In this document: positions 17,515-26,044 of the stretch, piece after piece | How the letters are laid out: every line of letters starts with the position of its first letter | How positions within the stretch are numbered: the stretch's first letter is position 1 | Assembly: GCF_003600685.1 (NCBI RefSeq) | Contig: NZ_CP032084.1 | Span: 1,364,001-1,428,000 of the forward strand | Direction of reading: 5' to 3' | Length of the DNA stretch: 64,000 nt | DNA from: Achromobacter sp. B7 | GTDB taxonomy: Bacteria > Pseudomonadota > Gammaproteobacteria > Burkholderiales > Burkholderiaceae_B | Program-made: the position numbers and the translations under genes | Notes under the pieces: generated by a model | The model's input: the letters and a program-made list of their open reading frames with translations, nothing else | What the model was told of the DNA's origin: nothing | Database searches by the model: none

Positions 17515-17540
17515 GTTGCTGGGGATGCGCCCGGCCAGGA

Positions 17541-19187
17541 TTACATACCGCTATACACCGGCCCTTCGCCGCCTTGCGGGGCCACCCAGACGATGTTCTG
17601 CGTGGGGTCCTTGATGTCGCAGGTTTTGCAGTGCACGCAGTTCTGCGCGTTGATCTGCAAGCGGTCCTCGCCGTGATCGTCCTTGATGAACTCGTACACG
17701 CCGGCCGGGCAGTAGCGCGATTCCGGGCCGCCGTACTTGGCCAGGTTCACCTGCACCGGCACTGACGGGTCTTTCAAGGTCAGGTGGACGGGCTCGTTTT
17801 CTTCATGGTTGGTGTTCGAAATGAACACCGAGCTGAGCTTGTCGAACGTCAGCTTGCCGTCGGGCTTGGGGTAGTCGATGCGCGCGCATTCCGACGCCGG
17901 TTGCAGACAGGCATGGTCGGGCTTGTTGTGGCGCAAGGTCCAGGGCATCTTGCCCTTGAGCAGCAACTGCTCGACTCCGGTCATCACGGTGGCCACCGTG
18001 CGGCCCTTCTTGAACCACTGCTTGAAGTTGCGGGCCTTGTTCAATTCGGTGTGCAGCCAGGACGCTTCGAAGGCCTGCGGATACGCGGCCAGTTCGTCCT
18101 GGCGGCGGTCGGCCAGCAAGGCGTCGAACGCGGCTTCGGCGGCCATCTTGCCCGACTTGATGGCGGCGTGGCTGCCCTTGATGCGCGAGGCGTTCAGGAA
18201 ACCGGCTTCGCAACCCACCAGCACGCCACCCGGGAAGGTCAGCTTGGGCAGCGACATCAAGCCGCCCGCCGTGATGGCGCGCGCGCCGTATGCGATGCGC
18301 TTGCCGCCTTCGAACGTGCCGCGTATGGCGGGGTGCGTCTTGTAGCGTTGGAATTCTTCGAACGGCGACAGCCAGGGGTTGGCGTAGTCCAGGCCGACAA
18401 TCATGCCGACGGCCACCAGGTTGTTGTCCAGGTGGTACAGGAACGAACCGCCGTAGGTGTCGGAATCCAGCGGCCAGCCGGCGGTGTGGATAACCAGGCC
18501 GGGCTTGGATTGCGCCGGGTCCACTTCCCACATTTCCTTGATGCCGATGCCGTAGGACTGCGGGTTGCGCCCGTCGTCCAGCTTGAAGCGTTCGATCAGC
18601 TGGCGGCCCAGCTGGCCGCGCGAGCCTTCGCCGAACACGGTGTAGCGGGCATGCAGTTCCATGCCGGGCTGGTAGTGGTCGGTGTGCGAGCCGTCGCGGG
18701 CCACGCCCATGTCGCCGGTGGCCACGCCACGGACGGCGCCGTTTTCGTCGTACAGCACTTCAACCGCGGCAAAGCCCGGGAAGATGTCCACGCCCAGCGC
18801 TTCGGCTTGCTCGCCCATCCACTTGACGACGTCGCCCAGACGGACGATGTAGTTGCCTTCGTTGTGGAAACAGGGCGGCAGCAGCCAGTTCGGCGTGGTG
18901 CGCGCGCCGGTCTGGGACAGGAACATGAACTTGTCCTGCGTGACCGGCACGTTCAGCGGCGCGCCTTTTTCTTTCCAGTCGGGAATCAGCTCGGTCAGCG
19001 CCAACGGGTCCATGACGGCGCCGGACAGGATGTGCGCACCCAGCTCCGCGCCCTTCTCAAGCACGCATACGCCGATTTCCTGATTCTTTTCAGCGGCCAG
19101 CTGCTTTAGACGGATTGCGGTGGCCAGGCCGGCGGGTCCACCGCCAACCACGACCACGTCATATTCCATCGACTCGCGTTCAGACAT
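17541..19187 (-). CDS. Electron transfer flavoprotein-ubiquinone oxidoreductase
   Basis: A 548-residue membrane-associated flavoprotein that passes electrons from electron transfer flavoprotein (reduced by acyl-CoA and other dehydrogenases) to quinone. The FAD site is VVVVGGGPAGLATAIRL near the N-terminus. The C-terminal 4Fe-4S cluster ligands are visible in YCPAGVYEF and NCVHCKTCDIKDP. The ATG at 19187 (MSERES) is chosen over 19214 because GGGAGC precedes it and the longer frame adds unconserved residues. Two domains, FAD/GG-type and ferredoxin-like, span the whole length. A terminator follows. Confidence 0.95.
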   Translation of the reverse strand: MSERESMEYDVVVVGGGPAGLATAIRLKQLAAEKNQEIGVCVLEKGAELGAHILSGAVMDPLALTELIPDWKEKGAPLNVPVTQDKFMFLSQTGARTTPNWLLPPCFHNEGNYIVRLGDVVKWMGEQAEALGVDIFPGFAAVEVLYDENGAVRGVATGDMGVARDGSHTDHYQPGMELHARYTVFGEGSRGQLGRQLIERFKLDDGRNPQSYGIGIKEMWEVDPAQSKPGLVIHTAGWPLDSDTYGGSFLYHLDNNLVAVGMIVGLDYANPWLSPFEEFQRYKTHPAIRGTFEGGKRIAYGARAITAGGLMSLPKLTFPGGVLVGCEAGFLNASRIKGSHAAIKSGKMAAEAAFDALLADRRQDELAAYPQAFEASWLHTELNKARNFKQWFKKGRTVATVMTGVEQLLLKGKMPWTLRHNKPDHACLQPASECARIDYPKPDGKLTFDKLSSVFISNTNHEENEPVHLTLKDPSVPVQVNLAKYGGPESRYCPAGVYEFIKDDHGEDRLQINAQNCVHCKTCDIKDPTQNIVWVAPQGGEGPVYSGM

Positions 19188-19300
19188 TTGCAAAGCTCCC
19201 CGTATGTATTCCATATTTGGCTGGAAGTAATATCGGCGATTGTATTGCAGGCGGAGGCCGTGTATGCCTTCGTATTTCTTTTAGTCTTCAGGAGTAATTG

Positions 19301-19756
19301 GTGAACCCGGACAATCTGTCTGCGCGGATTCTGGCGGTGGGCGATACCCATCAGACCGAATTGCCTTTGCGTTGGGGCGACTCTGACGCCTTGAATCATC
19401 TGAATAACACGCTGTATTTCCGCCTCATGGAAGAGGCCCGCATGCAGATCCTGTACGACGCGGGCTTTGCGTTGCCCGCCGATAACGGCGCGATCCTGGC
19501 CCACGCCTCGTGCGATTTCCTGCGCCCGCTGACCTACCCGGCTACGGTCCGGGTCACGCACAAAGTCACGCGCATTGGCCGCTCAAGCGCCGAATTCGAG
19601 CTGCTGCTTGAGAAGGTCGGCGACGACGCCGGCCCCTATGCGCGCGGTCGCAACGTGCTAGTCTGGATGGATTACGTGGCCAATACGTCCGCACCGTGGC
19701 CGCCCGAAGTGCTGGCCCAAATGGCGACGCAATTCCAGGCGGCGGCGTCAGAATAA
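19301..19756 (+). CDS. Acyl-CoA thioesterase, 4HBT hotdog fold
   Basis: A 151-residue hotdog-fold protein of the 4-hydroxybenzoyl-CoA thioesterase/YbgC-like group. RWGDSDALNHLNNTLYFRLMEEAR holds the conserved aspartate and the helix motif. GGAG at 19291-19294 is six bases before the GTG at 19301, which is better spacing than the TTG at 19298. It is divergent from the ETF-quinone oxidoreductase gene, which is consistent with a role in acyl-CoA turnover. Its acyl chain preference is not readable. Confidence 0.85.
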   Translation: MNPDNLSARILAVGDTHQTELPLRWGDSDALNHLNNTLYFRLMEEARMQILYDAGFALPADNGAILAHASCDFLRPLTYPATVRVTHKVTRIGRSSAEFELLLEKVGDDAGPYARGRNVLVWMDYVANTSAPWPPEVLAQMATQFQAAASE

Positions 19757-19807
19757 CGGCGCTAAAACGCCCGTCATACCGTTAAAATCAAGCGCAAAAT
19801 CACGAAA

Positions 19808-19985
19808 AATAAAGGGGCGCGCCACCCTCGGCGCCGCAACCCAGAGACATCGGGCAGTGTCTTGATGCCATCTGGGGCCGACGCCGGCAGCCGCGCTCCA
19901 GGAAAAACAGGGCTCACCCCGGCTTTCTTTGATCCCATGGGACACACCGCGCAAGCGGCGGGGCGGGCTCTCTTCGGTTAGACCT
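19808..19985 (+). ncRNA. ssrS: Candidate 6S RNA (or structured scoA leader)
   Basis: About 180 bases without a gene lie between the thioesterase gene and scoA. They can fold end to end: GGCGCCGC near 19830 with GCGGCG near 19965, and GTGTC near 19858 with GACAC near 19941, leaving open central strands. Several short blocks match E. coli 6S RNA in the same order: GGGC-AGT followed by CTTGA and GCC; GCGCTCC in the middle; GGG-ACA-CC; then GCGGCGG near the 3' end. An AT-rich stretch with TAAAAT at about 19782 could be its -10 element. This was matched from memory without a covariance search. The alternative is an ordinary scoA 5' leader. Confidence 0.42.
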
Positions 19986-20003
19986 TAACTAGGAGTTGGA
20001 GCG

Positions 20004-20702
20004 ATGGACAAGGTTTTTGCAAGCGCCCAGGAGGCGCTGGCAGGCATCGTCAAGGACGGTCAGATGATCGCCGTGGGCGGTTTCGGCCTTTGCGGTATTC
20101 CCGAAGCCCTGATCGCCGCGCTGCGCGATTCGGGCGTGAAGGACCTGACTTGCATCAGCAACAATGCGGGCGTCGACGGCTTTGGCCTGGGCCAGTTGCT
20201 GAACACGCGTCAGGTACGCAAGATGATCGCGTCCTACGTGGGCGAGAACAAGGAATTCGAACGCCAGTACCTGTCCGGCGAGCTCGAACTTGAATTCACC
20301 CCGCAGGGCACGTTGGCGGAAAAGCTGCGCGCAGGCGGCGCGGGAATTCCCGCCTTCTTCACCCGCACGGGCGTGGGCACCATCGTGGCCGACGGCAAGG
20401 AAATCCGCGAATTCGACGGCCAGCAATACGTGATGGAGCGTTCGCTGGTGCCGGACGTGTCGCTGGTCAAGGCGCACATCGCCGACCGCAGCGGCAACCT
20501 GGTGTTCCGCAAGACGGCCCGCAACTTCAACCCGAACGTCGCGATGGCTGGCAAGTTCACGGTGGTCGAGGTTGAACAGATCGTTGACACCGGCAGCCTG
20601 GATCCCGATCAGATCCACCTGCCCGGCATCTATGTGCAACGGATCGTGCTGAACACGACGCCGGAAAAGCGCATCGAACAACGCACCACTCGCCCGGCCT
20701 AA
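20004..20702 (+). CDS. scoA: 3-oxoacid CoA-transferase subunit A
   Basis: A 232-residue alpha subunit of a class I CoA-transferase, which moves CoA from succinyl-CoA to acetoacetate or similar 3-oxoacids. The [16 protein letters not shown] block near residues 26-41 is the CoA-binding glycine motif of the family. AGGAG precedes the ATG at 20004. It is 12 bases upstream of the subunit B gene with an AAGGAGAAG ribosome site between, so the two are co-expressed. The assignment to succinyl-CoA:acetoacetate type is by resemblance; other short 3-oxoacid substrates are possible. Confidence 0.92.
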   Translation: MDKVFASAQEALAGIVKDGQMIAVGGFGLCGIPEALIAALRDSGVKDLTCISNNAGVDGFGLGQLLNTRQVRKMIASYVGENKEFERQYLSGELELEFTPQGTLAEKLRAGGAGIPAFFTRTGVGTIVADGKEIREFDGQQYVMERSLVPDVSLVKAHIADRSGNLVFRKTARNFNPNVAMAGKFTVVEVEQIVDTGSLDPDQIHLPGIYVQRIVLNTTPEKRIEQRTTRPA

Positions 20703-20714
20703 GGAGAAGACGAC

Positions 20715-21368
20715 ATGGCATGGTCCCGCGATGAAATGGCGGCGCGCGCCGCGCGCGAGCTGCAAGACGGTTTTTATGTGAACCTGGGTATCGGCTTGCC
20801 GACCCTGGTTGCCAACCACGTGCCCAAGGGCGTGGAGGTGTGGCTGCAATCCGAAAACGGCCTGTTGGGCATTGGCCCGTTCCCCACCGATGATGAAGTC
20901 GATGCCGACCTGATCAACGCCGGCAAGCAGACGGTAACGACGTTGCCGGGCTCGTCGATCTTTTCGTCGGCCGATTCGTTCGCGATGATCCGCGGCGGCA
21001 AGATCAACCTGGCCATCCTGGGCGCGATGCAGGTGTCCGAAAAGGGCGACCTGGCCAACTGGATGATTCCCGGCAAGATGGTCAAGGGCATGGGCGGCGC
21101 GATGGACCTGGTGGCCGGCGTCGGCCGCGTCGTGGTCCTGATGGAGCACGTGGCCAAGAAGAAGGACGGCACGGAAGACATCAAGCTGCTGCCCGAATGC
21201 AATCTGCCGTTGACGGGCGTGGGCGTAGTCGACCTGATCATTACCGACCTGGGCGTGATGGAAGTCACCGAAAACGGCCTGAAGCTGCTGGAAACGGCGC
21301 CGGGCGTCACGGTGGACGAAATCCAGTCCAAGACGCTGGCCAAGCTGGACGTGTCTTCGGTCAAGTAA
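20715..21368 (+). CDS. scoB: 3-oxoacid CoA-transferase subunit B
   Basis: A 217-residue beta subunit. The [14 protein letters not shown] block near residue 50 carries the catalytic glutamate that forms the enzyme-CoA thioester, and [17 protein letters not shown] sequence follows near residue 130. It completes the heterodimer with scoA. After the stop come a fourfold 13-base tandem repeat and a strong bidirectional terminator. Confidence 0.93.
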   Translation: MAWSRDEMAARAARELQDGFYVNLGIGLPTLVANHVPKGVEVWLQSENGLLGIGPFPTDDEVDADLINAGKQTVTTLPGSSIFSSADSFAMIRGGKINLAILGAMQVSEKGDLANWMIPGKMVKGMGGAMDLVAGVGRVVVLMEHVAKKKDGTEDIKLLPECNLPLTGVGVVDLIITDLGVMEVTENGLKLLETAPGVTVDEIQSKTLAKLDVSSVK

Positions 21369-21372
21369 ACGG

Positions 21373-21424
21373 CCCTTGTAGGCGACCCTTGTAGGCGACC
21401 CTTGTAGGCGGCCCTTGTAGGCGA
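21373..21424. repeat. 13-bp tandem repeat, four copies
   Basis: CCCTTGTAGGCG(A/G) is repeated four times head to tail (52 bases), with a fifth partial CCCTGG. It lies between the scoB stop and its terminator. Such short exact repeats usually arise by slippage. No function is evident. Confidence 0.9.
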
Positions 21425-21440
21425 CCCTGGATGCACCAAT

Positions 21441-21467
21441 GAAAACGCCCCGCAAAGGGGCGTTTTC
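21441..21467. terminator. Bidirectional terminator between scoB and the GNAT gene
   Basis: A perfect 11-bp stem, GAAAACGCCCC (21441-21451) with GGGGCGTTTTC (21457-21467), and a 5-base loop. A T-run is present on both strands (TTTTCATTT and TTTTCATTGG), so it can serve both convergent genes. Confidence 0.9.
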
Positions 21468-21501
21468 ATTTCCGCGGTAGGGGGGGGCGTGGCGCGAGGC
21501 G

Positions 21502-21960
21502 CTACGCCGCCGCGTCCAGGCGCATCCCCACATGCGGGATGCCGTCTTCAATGTATTCCTCGGTGACCTGCACAAAGCCGTGCCCGCCGTAGTAGTTGCG
21601 CAGCCGCGCCTGCGCGCCCAGATACATGGCGCGGCCCGGCCAGCGTTGGCGCACTTCGGCCATGGCGTGGCGGATCAGCTCGTGGCCCAGGCCCTGGCCG
21701 CGCGTCCAGGGTGCGGTGATCACCCGGCCGACTTCAATCTGCCCGTCTTTCAGCGACGGGTCCAGGATGCGGCAATACGCGGCCAGCTGCCCGTCCTGCC
21801 ATGCCATCAGGTGCGACGTCTGGCCCATCAGGTCCTTGCCGTCGATGTCCTGGAAAACGCAATTTTGCTCAACGACGAACACTTCCGTGCGCAGCCGAAG
21901 GATCGCGTAGATCTCCGGCACGGTGAGTTCCTGGTGGGGTTTGCAGATCCAGTCGGGCAT
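21502..21960 (-). CDS. GNAT family N-acetyltransferase, ElaA type
   Basis: A 152-residue acetyltransferase. The start PDWICKPHQELTVPEIYAILRLRTEVFVVEQNC is typical of the ElaA branch, and RGQGLGHELIRHAM is the acetyl-CoA-binding motif A. The acceptor substrate is unknown. The gene is convergent with scoAB. The 240 bases between its start and the divergent regulator gene carry two inverted repeats. Confidence 0.88.
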   Translation of the reverse strand: MPDWICKPHQELTVPEIYAILRLRTEVFVVEQNCVFQDIDGKDLMGQTSHLMAWQDGQLAAYCRILDPSLKDGQIEVGRVITAPWTRGQGLGHELIRHAMAEVRQRWPGRAMYLGAQARLRNYYGGHGFVQVTEEYIEDGIPHVGMRLDAAA

Positions 21961-22121
21961 TGCGGCAGTCCAAGTCAGCGGGTCGATAAGGGAAAAGCAG
22001 AGCGCCGATAGCGTACCTCAAAGCGGCCCCGTTTTTTTCCGTGTCTATCCGGCTTCCGCTTCGCCGCCCATCCCGACCTATCCACCGTTGTTACATAAAT
22101 TCACGGGTATACCCTGAGTAT

Positions 22122-22135
22122 GAAAAGGAATTTTC
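22122..22135. promoter_or_regulatory. Inverted repeat GAAAA-GGAA-TTTTC, candidate RpiR-family operator
   Basis: GAAAA (22122-22126) and TTTTC (22131-22135) are separated by four bases, inside an AT-rich patch in front of the RpiR-type gene. GAAA...TTTC half-sites are common for RpiR/HexR-like regulators. The site lies about 70 bases before the start codon. Confidence 0.4.
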
Positions 22136-22150
22136 TTATTTAAAATTTGC

Positions 22151-22168
22151 GTGTAAACAGATTTACAC
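22151..22168. promoter_or_regulatory. Inverted repeat GTGTAAA-CAGA-TTTACAC
   Basis: A perfect 7-bp inverted repeat with a 4-base spacer, 31 bases upstream of the regulator start. Its size and place are those of an autoregulatory operator that would control the whole downstream peptide-use run. Confidence 0.55.
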
Positions 22169-22199
22169 AATCGCCAGATAAGCCGAACCCCCGCAAACG

Positions 22200-23075
22200 A
22201 TGAACAAGGCCGTACTTACGATCGCTGATCGGATCGCCCGGGCCCAGCCCGCGCTGAGCCGGACGCAGCACAAGATGGCCGAATACGTGTTGGCGCACCA
22301 GTTTCGCGTCGCCACCATGACCATCGACGAATTCGCGGCGGCAGTGGGCGTATCCGTGGCCACGGCGAATCGCTTTGCGCGCGCGCTGGATCTGCCCGGC
22401 TACCCCCAGTTCCGTGCCGAACTGGCGCGTGGCTTCGAAGCCGCACTGGAACCCGTGGAAAAGCTGCGCACCGAATTGGCCCATTCCGCCAGTGCCGTGC
22501 AAATCTTTGCCGCCACGCTGGAAGAAGACATCCGCAACGCCCAACGCAACTTGCAGTCGCTGGATTCCGCGGCCTGTGAGCAGGCGGTGCAGGCGATCCT
22601 GGCGGCCGAACGCGTGTTCATCATCGGTTTTGGCGCCAGCGGTTTCCTGGCCGGCCTGCTGCAGCGCGGCCTGTGCATGCACCTGCATTCCGTTGAATCG
22701 CTGGCAGGCCCCGGCGGCGTGTCGCACGCGGCTCGGCAGATGTCGCGCATGACGTCCAACGACCTGGTGATCGCGATCGGTTTCCCTCGCTATCTGGCCG
22801 ACACGGTCACGCTGGCCGCCGCCGCCAAGCAGGCCGGCGTGCCGGTGCTGGTGCTGACCGACAAGCCCACATCGCCGTTGGCGCCGACGGCCTCCGTTGT
22901 GCTGTACGCGTTTTCCGCGCGCCAGCTGATTCCCAATTCCGAAACCGCCGCGCTGGGCCTCATCGAAGCCCTGTCCGCGGCCGTGGCCTATCGGGCCAAG
23001 AATTCCGTTGCGGCAGCCGCTGGGGTGACCCAGTCCGTGATGCCGTGGCTTATCCATGGAGTAGGTAAACGATGA
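22200..23075 (+). CDS. MurR/RpiR family transcriptional regulator
   Basis: A 291-residue regulator with an N-terminal helix-turn-helix of the RpiR type (residues about 1-77, ending MTIDEFAAAVGVSVATANRFARAL) and a C-terminal SIS phosphosugar-binding domain (about 125-265, RVFIIGFGASGFLAGLL). Its stop overlaps the start of the isoaspartyl peptidase gene (ATGA), so it is the first gene of the peptide-use run. RpiR proteins usually sense phosphorylated sugars; MurR senses MurNAc-6-phosphate. Control of peptidase genes by this family is therefore suggestive of cell-wall fragments, but that is inference. Confidence 0.9.
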   Translation: MNKAVLTIADRIARAQPALSRTQHKMAEYVLAHQFRVATMTIDEFAAAVGVSVATANRFARALDLPGYPQFRAELARGFEAALEPVEKLRTELAHSASAVQIFAATLEEDIRNAQRNLQSLDSAACEQAVQAILAAERVFIIGFGASGFLAGLLQRGLCMHLHSVESLAGPGGVSHAARQMSRMTSNDLVIAIGFPRYLADTVTLAAAAKQAGVPVLVLTDKPTSPLAPTASVVLYAFSARQLIPNSETAALGLIEALSAAVAYRAKNSVAAAAGVTQSVMPWLIHGVGKR

Positions 23076-24052
23076 TTCAACCCGTGATTGCCATTCACGG
23101 TGGCGCCGGCGCGATGTCCCGCGCGGCCATGTCGCCCGAGAAAGAACAGGAATACCTGGCCGCCCTGGAGTCCATCCTGACGGCCGGCCAGGCCGTGCTG
23201 GCCCGTGGCGGCAGCGCCCTGGACGCCGTTACCGAAGCCGTGCGCCTGCTGGAAGATTGCCCGCTGTTCAACGCGGGCCACGGCGCCGTGTTCACCAGCG
23301 CCGCCACGCACGAACTGGATGCCGCCATCATGGACGGCGCCACGCTGCGTTCGGGCGCGATTGCCAACGTCAATTGCGTGCGCAACCCCATTTTTGCCGC
23401 GCGCAAAGTCATGGAAAACAGCAAGCACGTGCTGTTCGTGGGCGAGGGCGCTGAAGCCTTCGCCAAGGCCGAAGGCCTGGAGATCGTGGACCCGTCCTAT
23501 TTCTCTACCGACGCCCGCCGCGAACAACTGCTGCGCGTGCAGCGCGAAACGCCTGACGCCGCCGTGCTCGACCACGACGGCCAGGCCATGGTCGCGCGCG
23601 GCCAGCCCGCACCCGCCGACCCGCTGGACGCCGACAAGAAGTTCGGCACGGTGGGCGCGGTGGCTGTCGACGCGCAAGGCAACGTGGCCGCGGCCACCTC
23701 GACCGGCGGCATCACCAACAAGCAGGTCGGCCGCGTGGGCGATGCGCCCTTGATCGGCGCCGGCACCTACGCCAGCAACAAGACCTGCGCGGTATCCACC
23801 ACGGGCACCGGCGAGATGTTCATCCGCATGGTCGCCGCTTACGACGTGGCGGCACAGATGGAATACAGCGGCGCGTCGCTGCAAGAGGCGGCCGACCGCG
23901 TCGTGATGGAAAAACTGCCCACCATCGGCGGCAAGGGCGGCCTGGTGGCCGTTGACGCCCAGGGCAATGTGGCCTTGCCGTTCAACACGGAAGGCATGTA
24001 TCGCGGTTACGCCCGCGTTGGCGAAAAGCCGGTCACCGCTATCTACCGATAA
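23072..24052 (+). CDS. iaaA: Isoaspartyl peptidase/L-asparaginase (Ntn-hydrolase)
   Basis: A 326-residue plant-type asparaginase precursor, which self-cleaves to alpha and beta subunits and removes beta-aspartyl residues from dipeptides. The N-terminus VIAIHGGAGAMSR is diagnostic. The nucleophile is the threonine of GTVGAVAVD at about residue 193, and GDAPLIGAGTYASN supplies substrate-binding residues further on. In E. coli iaaA sits directly upstream of gsiABCD, and the same arrangement is seen here. It overlaps the regulator gene by four bases and probably acts on imported peptides in the cytoplasm. Confidence 0.94.
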   Translation: MIQPVIAIHGGAGAMSRAAMSPEKEQEYLAALESILTAGQAVLARGGSALDAVTEAVRLLEDCPLFNAGHGAVFTSAATHELDAAIMDGATLRSGAIANVNCVRNPIFAARKVMENSKHVLFVGEGAEAFAKAEGLEIVDPSYFSTDARREQLLRVQRETPDAAVLDHDGQAMVARGQPAPADPLDADKKFGTVGAVAVDAQGNVAAATSTGGITNKQVGRVGDAPLIGAGTYASNKTCAVSTTGTGEMFIRMVAAYDVAAQMEYSGASLQEAADRVVMEKLPTIGGKGGLVAVDAQGNVALPFNTEGMYRGYARVGEKPVTAIYR

Positions 24053-24091
24053 GCGTGACGGGTTCTGTTTTGATTTTGGGGATTAATAAAG

Positions 24092-25978
24092 ATGGTTGAT
24101 CGCGCAAACAGCCTGGCGCTGCCGGAAAACCGCGTGGTCCAGGTCGACGACCTGACGGTGCGCTTCGTGGGTTCCGAGCGCACGGTCGAAGCCGTGCGCA
24201 ACCTGTCGTTCCATGTGGACCGGGGTGAAACCCTGGCCATCGTGGGCGAATCGGGTTCGGGCAAATCGGTGACGTCCCTGGCGCTCATGCGTCTGGTGGA
24301 ACATGGCGGTGGGCGCATCGCCCAGGGCCACATGGCGCTGCGCCGCCGCAACGGTGCCGTGATCGACCTGGCCAATTCCAGCCAGCGCGTCATGCGTAAT
24401 GTGCGCGGCGCCGACATGGCCATGATTTTCCAGGAGCCGATGACGTCGCTGAACCCGGTGTTCACCGCCGGCGACCAGATCGCCGAATCGATCCGCCAGC
24501 ACCAGGGCAAGGACGCCGCCGCCGCGCGCGCCGAAGCGCTGCGCATGCTGGAACAGGTGCGCATCCCGGAAGCCAAGTCCGTGTTGGACCGCTACCCGCA
24601 TCAACTGTCGGGCGGCATGCGCCAACGCGTGATGATCGCCATGGCGCTGGCCTGCAAGCCCGCGCTGCTGATCGCCGACGAACCGACCACGGCGCTGGAT
24701 GTCACCATCCAGGCGCAGATCCTGCAACTGATCCGTCAGCTTCAGGAAGAAATGCACATGGGCGTGGTGTTCATCACCCACGACATGGGCGTGGTGGCTG
24801 AAGTGGCCGACCGCGTGTTGGTCATGTACCGCGGCGACAAGGTTGAAGAAGGCCCGTCTGAACAAGTGTTCTCGGCGCCGCAGCACACCTACACCAAGGC
24901 GCTGCTGTCGGCCGTGCCCAAGCTGGGCGCCATGGAAGGCACCGATCTGCCCGCGCGCTTCCCGCTGCTGCAAGTGGAAGGCCAGGCCCAGCCCGTGGCC
25001 GAGCCTGGCATCACCAGCACGCAGGAAGTGCCGGCCGCCAAGCGCGAACCGATTCTGTCGGTGCGCAACCTGGTGACCCGCTTTGACCTGCGCGGCGGCA
25101 TTCTCAGCCGCGTGCAGCGCCGCGTGCATGCGGTCGAACAGGTCAGCTTCGACCTGTACCCCGGCGAAACGCTGTCGTTGGTGGGCGAGTCCGGTTGCGG
25201 CAAGTCCACCACCGGCCGGTCGCTGCTGCGCCTGGTCGATAGCCAGGCGGGCGAGATCAAGTTCGGCGGGCGCGACATCGTCAGCCTGAAGAACAACGAA
25301 TTGCAGTCCCTGCGCCGCGACATCCAGTTCGTGTTCCAGGACCCGTTCGCCTCGCTGGATCCGCGCGTCACCGTCGGCTTCTCGATCATGGAGCCGCTGC
25401 TGGTGCACGGCGTGGCCAAGGGCAAGGAAGCCGAACGCCGCGTGTCGGAATTGCTGGAACGCGTGGGCCTGCCGCCTGAAATGGCGCAGCGCTATCCGCA
25501 TGAATTCTCGGGCGGCCAACGCCAGCGCATCTGCATCGCGCGCGCGCTGGCGCTGAACCCCAAGGTCGTGATCGCGGACGAGTCGGTGTCGGCGCTGGAC
25601 GTGTCGATTCAAGCCCAGATCGTGAACCTGCTGATCGACCTGCAACGCGACATGGGCATTTCGTTCCTGTTCATCTCGCACGATATGGCCGTGGTGGAAC
25701 GCGTCAGCCACCGCGTGGCGGTGATGTACCTGGGCCAGATCGTTGAGATCGGCCCGCGCCGCGCCATCTTTGAAAATCCGCAGCACCCGTACACCAAGAA
25801 GCTGATGTCGGCCGTGCCGATCGCCGATCCGGCGCGTCGCCACCTGAAGCGCACCTTGTTGTCCGATGAAATCCCCAGCCCGATCCGCAAGCTCGGCGAC
25901 GAGCCGGTGGTGCAGCCGCTGGTGCAGGTTGGAACCGATCACTTCGTTGCCCGCCATCCGGTCGGCGGCGCGTATTGA
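24092..25978 (+). CDS. gsiA: Fused double ABC ATPase, GsiA-like
   Basis: A 628-residue ATPase with two full ABC domains. The first Walker A is GESGSGKS at about residues 52-59 and the second GESGCGKS at about 365-372. Signatures are LSGGMRQRV and FSGGQRQRI; Walker B segments are [12 protein letters not shown] and [11 protein letters not shown]. Two oligopeptide-type extensions are present. In the second Walker B the usual proline of DEP is serine (DES), as is common in GsiA proteins. It energises the importer formed with the next three genes, known in E. coli for glutathione uptake. Confidence 0.92.
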   Translation: MVDRANSLALPENRVVQVDDLTVRFVGSERTVEAVRNLSFHVDRGETLAIVGESGSGKSVTSLALMRLVEHGGGRIAQGHMALRRRNGAVIDLANSSQRVMRNVRGADMAMIFQEPMTSLNPVFTAGDQIAESIRQHQGKDAAAARAEALRMLEQVRIPEAKSVLDRYPHQLSGGMRQRVMIAMALACKPALLIADEPTTALDVTIQAQILQLIRQLQEEMHMGVVFITHDMGVVAEVADRVLVMYRGDKVEEGPSEQVFSAPQHTYTKALLSAVPKLGAMEGTDLPARFPLLQVEGQAQPVAEPGITSTQEVPAAKREPILSVRNLVTRFDLRGGILSRVQRRVHAVEQVSFDLYPGETLSLVGESGCGKSTTGRSLLRLVDSQAGEIKFGGRDIVSLKNNELQSLRRDIQFVFQDPFASLDPRVTVGFSIMEPLLVHGVAKGKEAERRVSELLERVGLPPEMAQRYPHEFSGGQRQRICIARALALNPKVVIADESVSALDVSIQAQIVNLLIDLQRDMGISFLFISHDMAVVERVSHRVAVMYLGQIVEIGPRRAIFENPQHPYTKKLMSAVPIADPARRHLKRTLLSDEIPSPIRKLGDEPVVQPLVQVGTDHFVARHPVGGAY

Positions 25979-26044
25979 TTCCGTTGTCGTACCTATTTTT
26001 CTTCCACCAAACCCCCTAATTCCGTTTTGGAACCAGGAGTTGCA

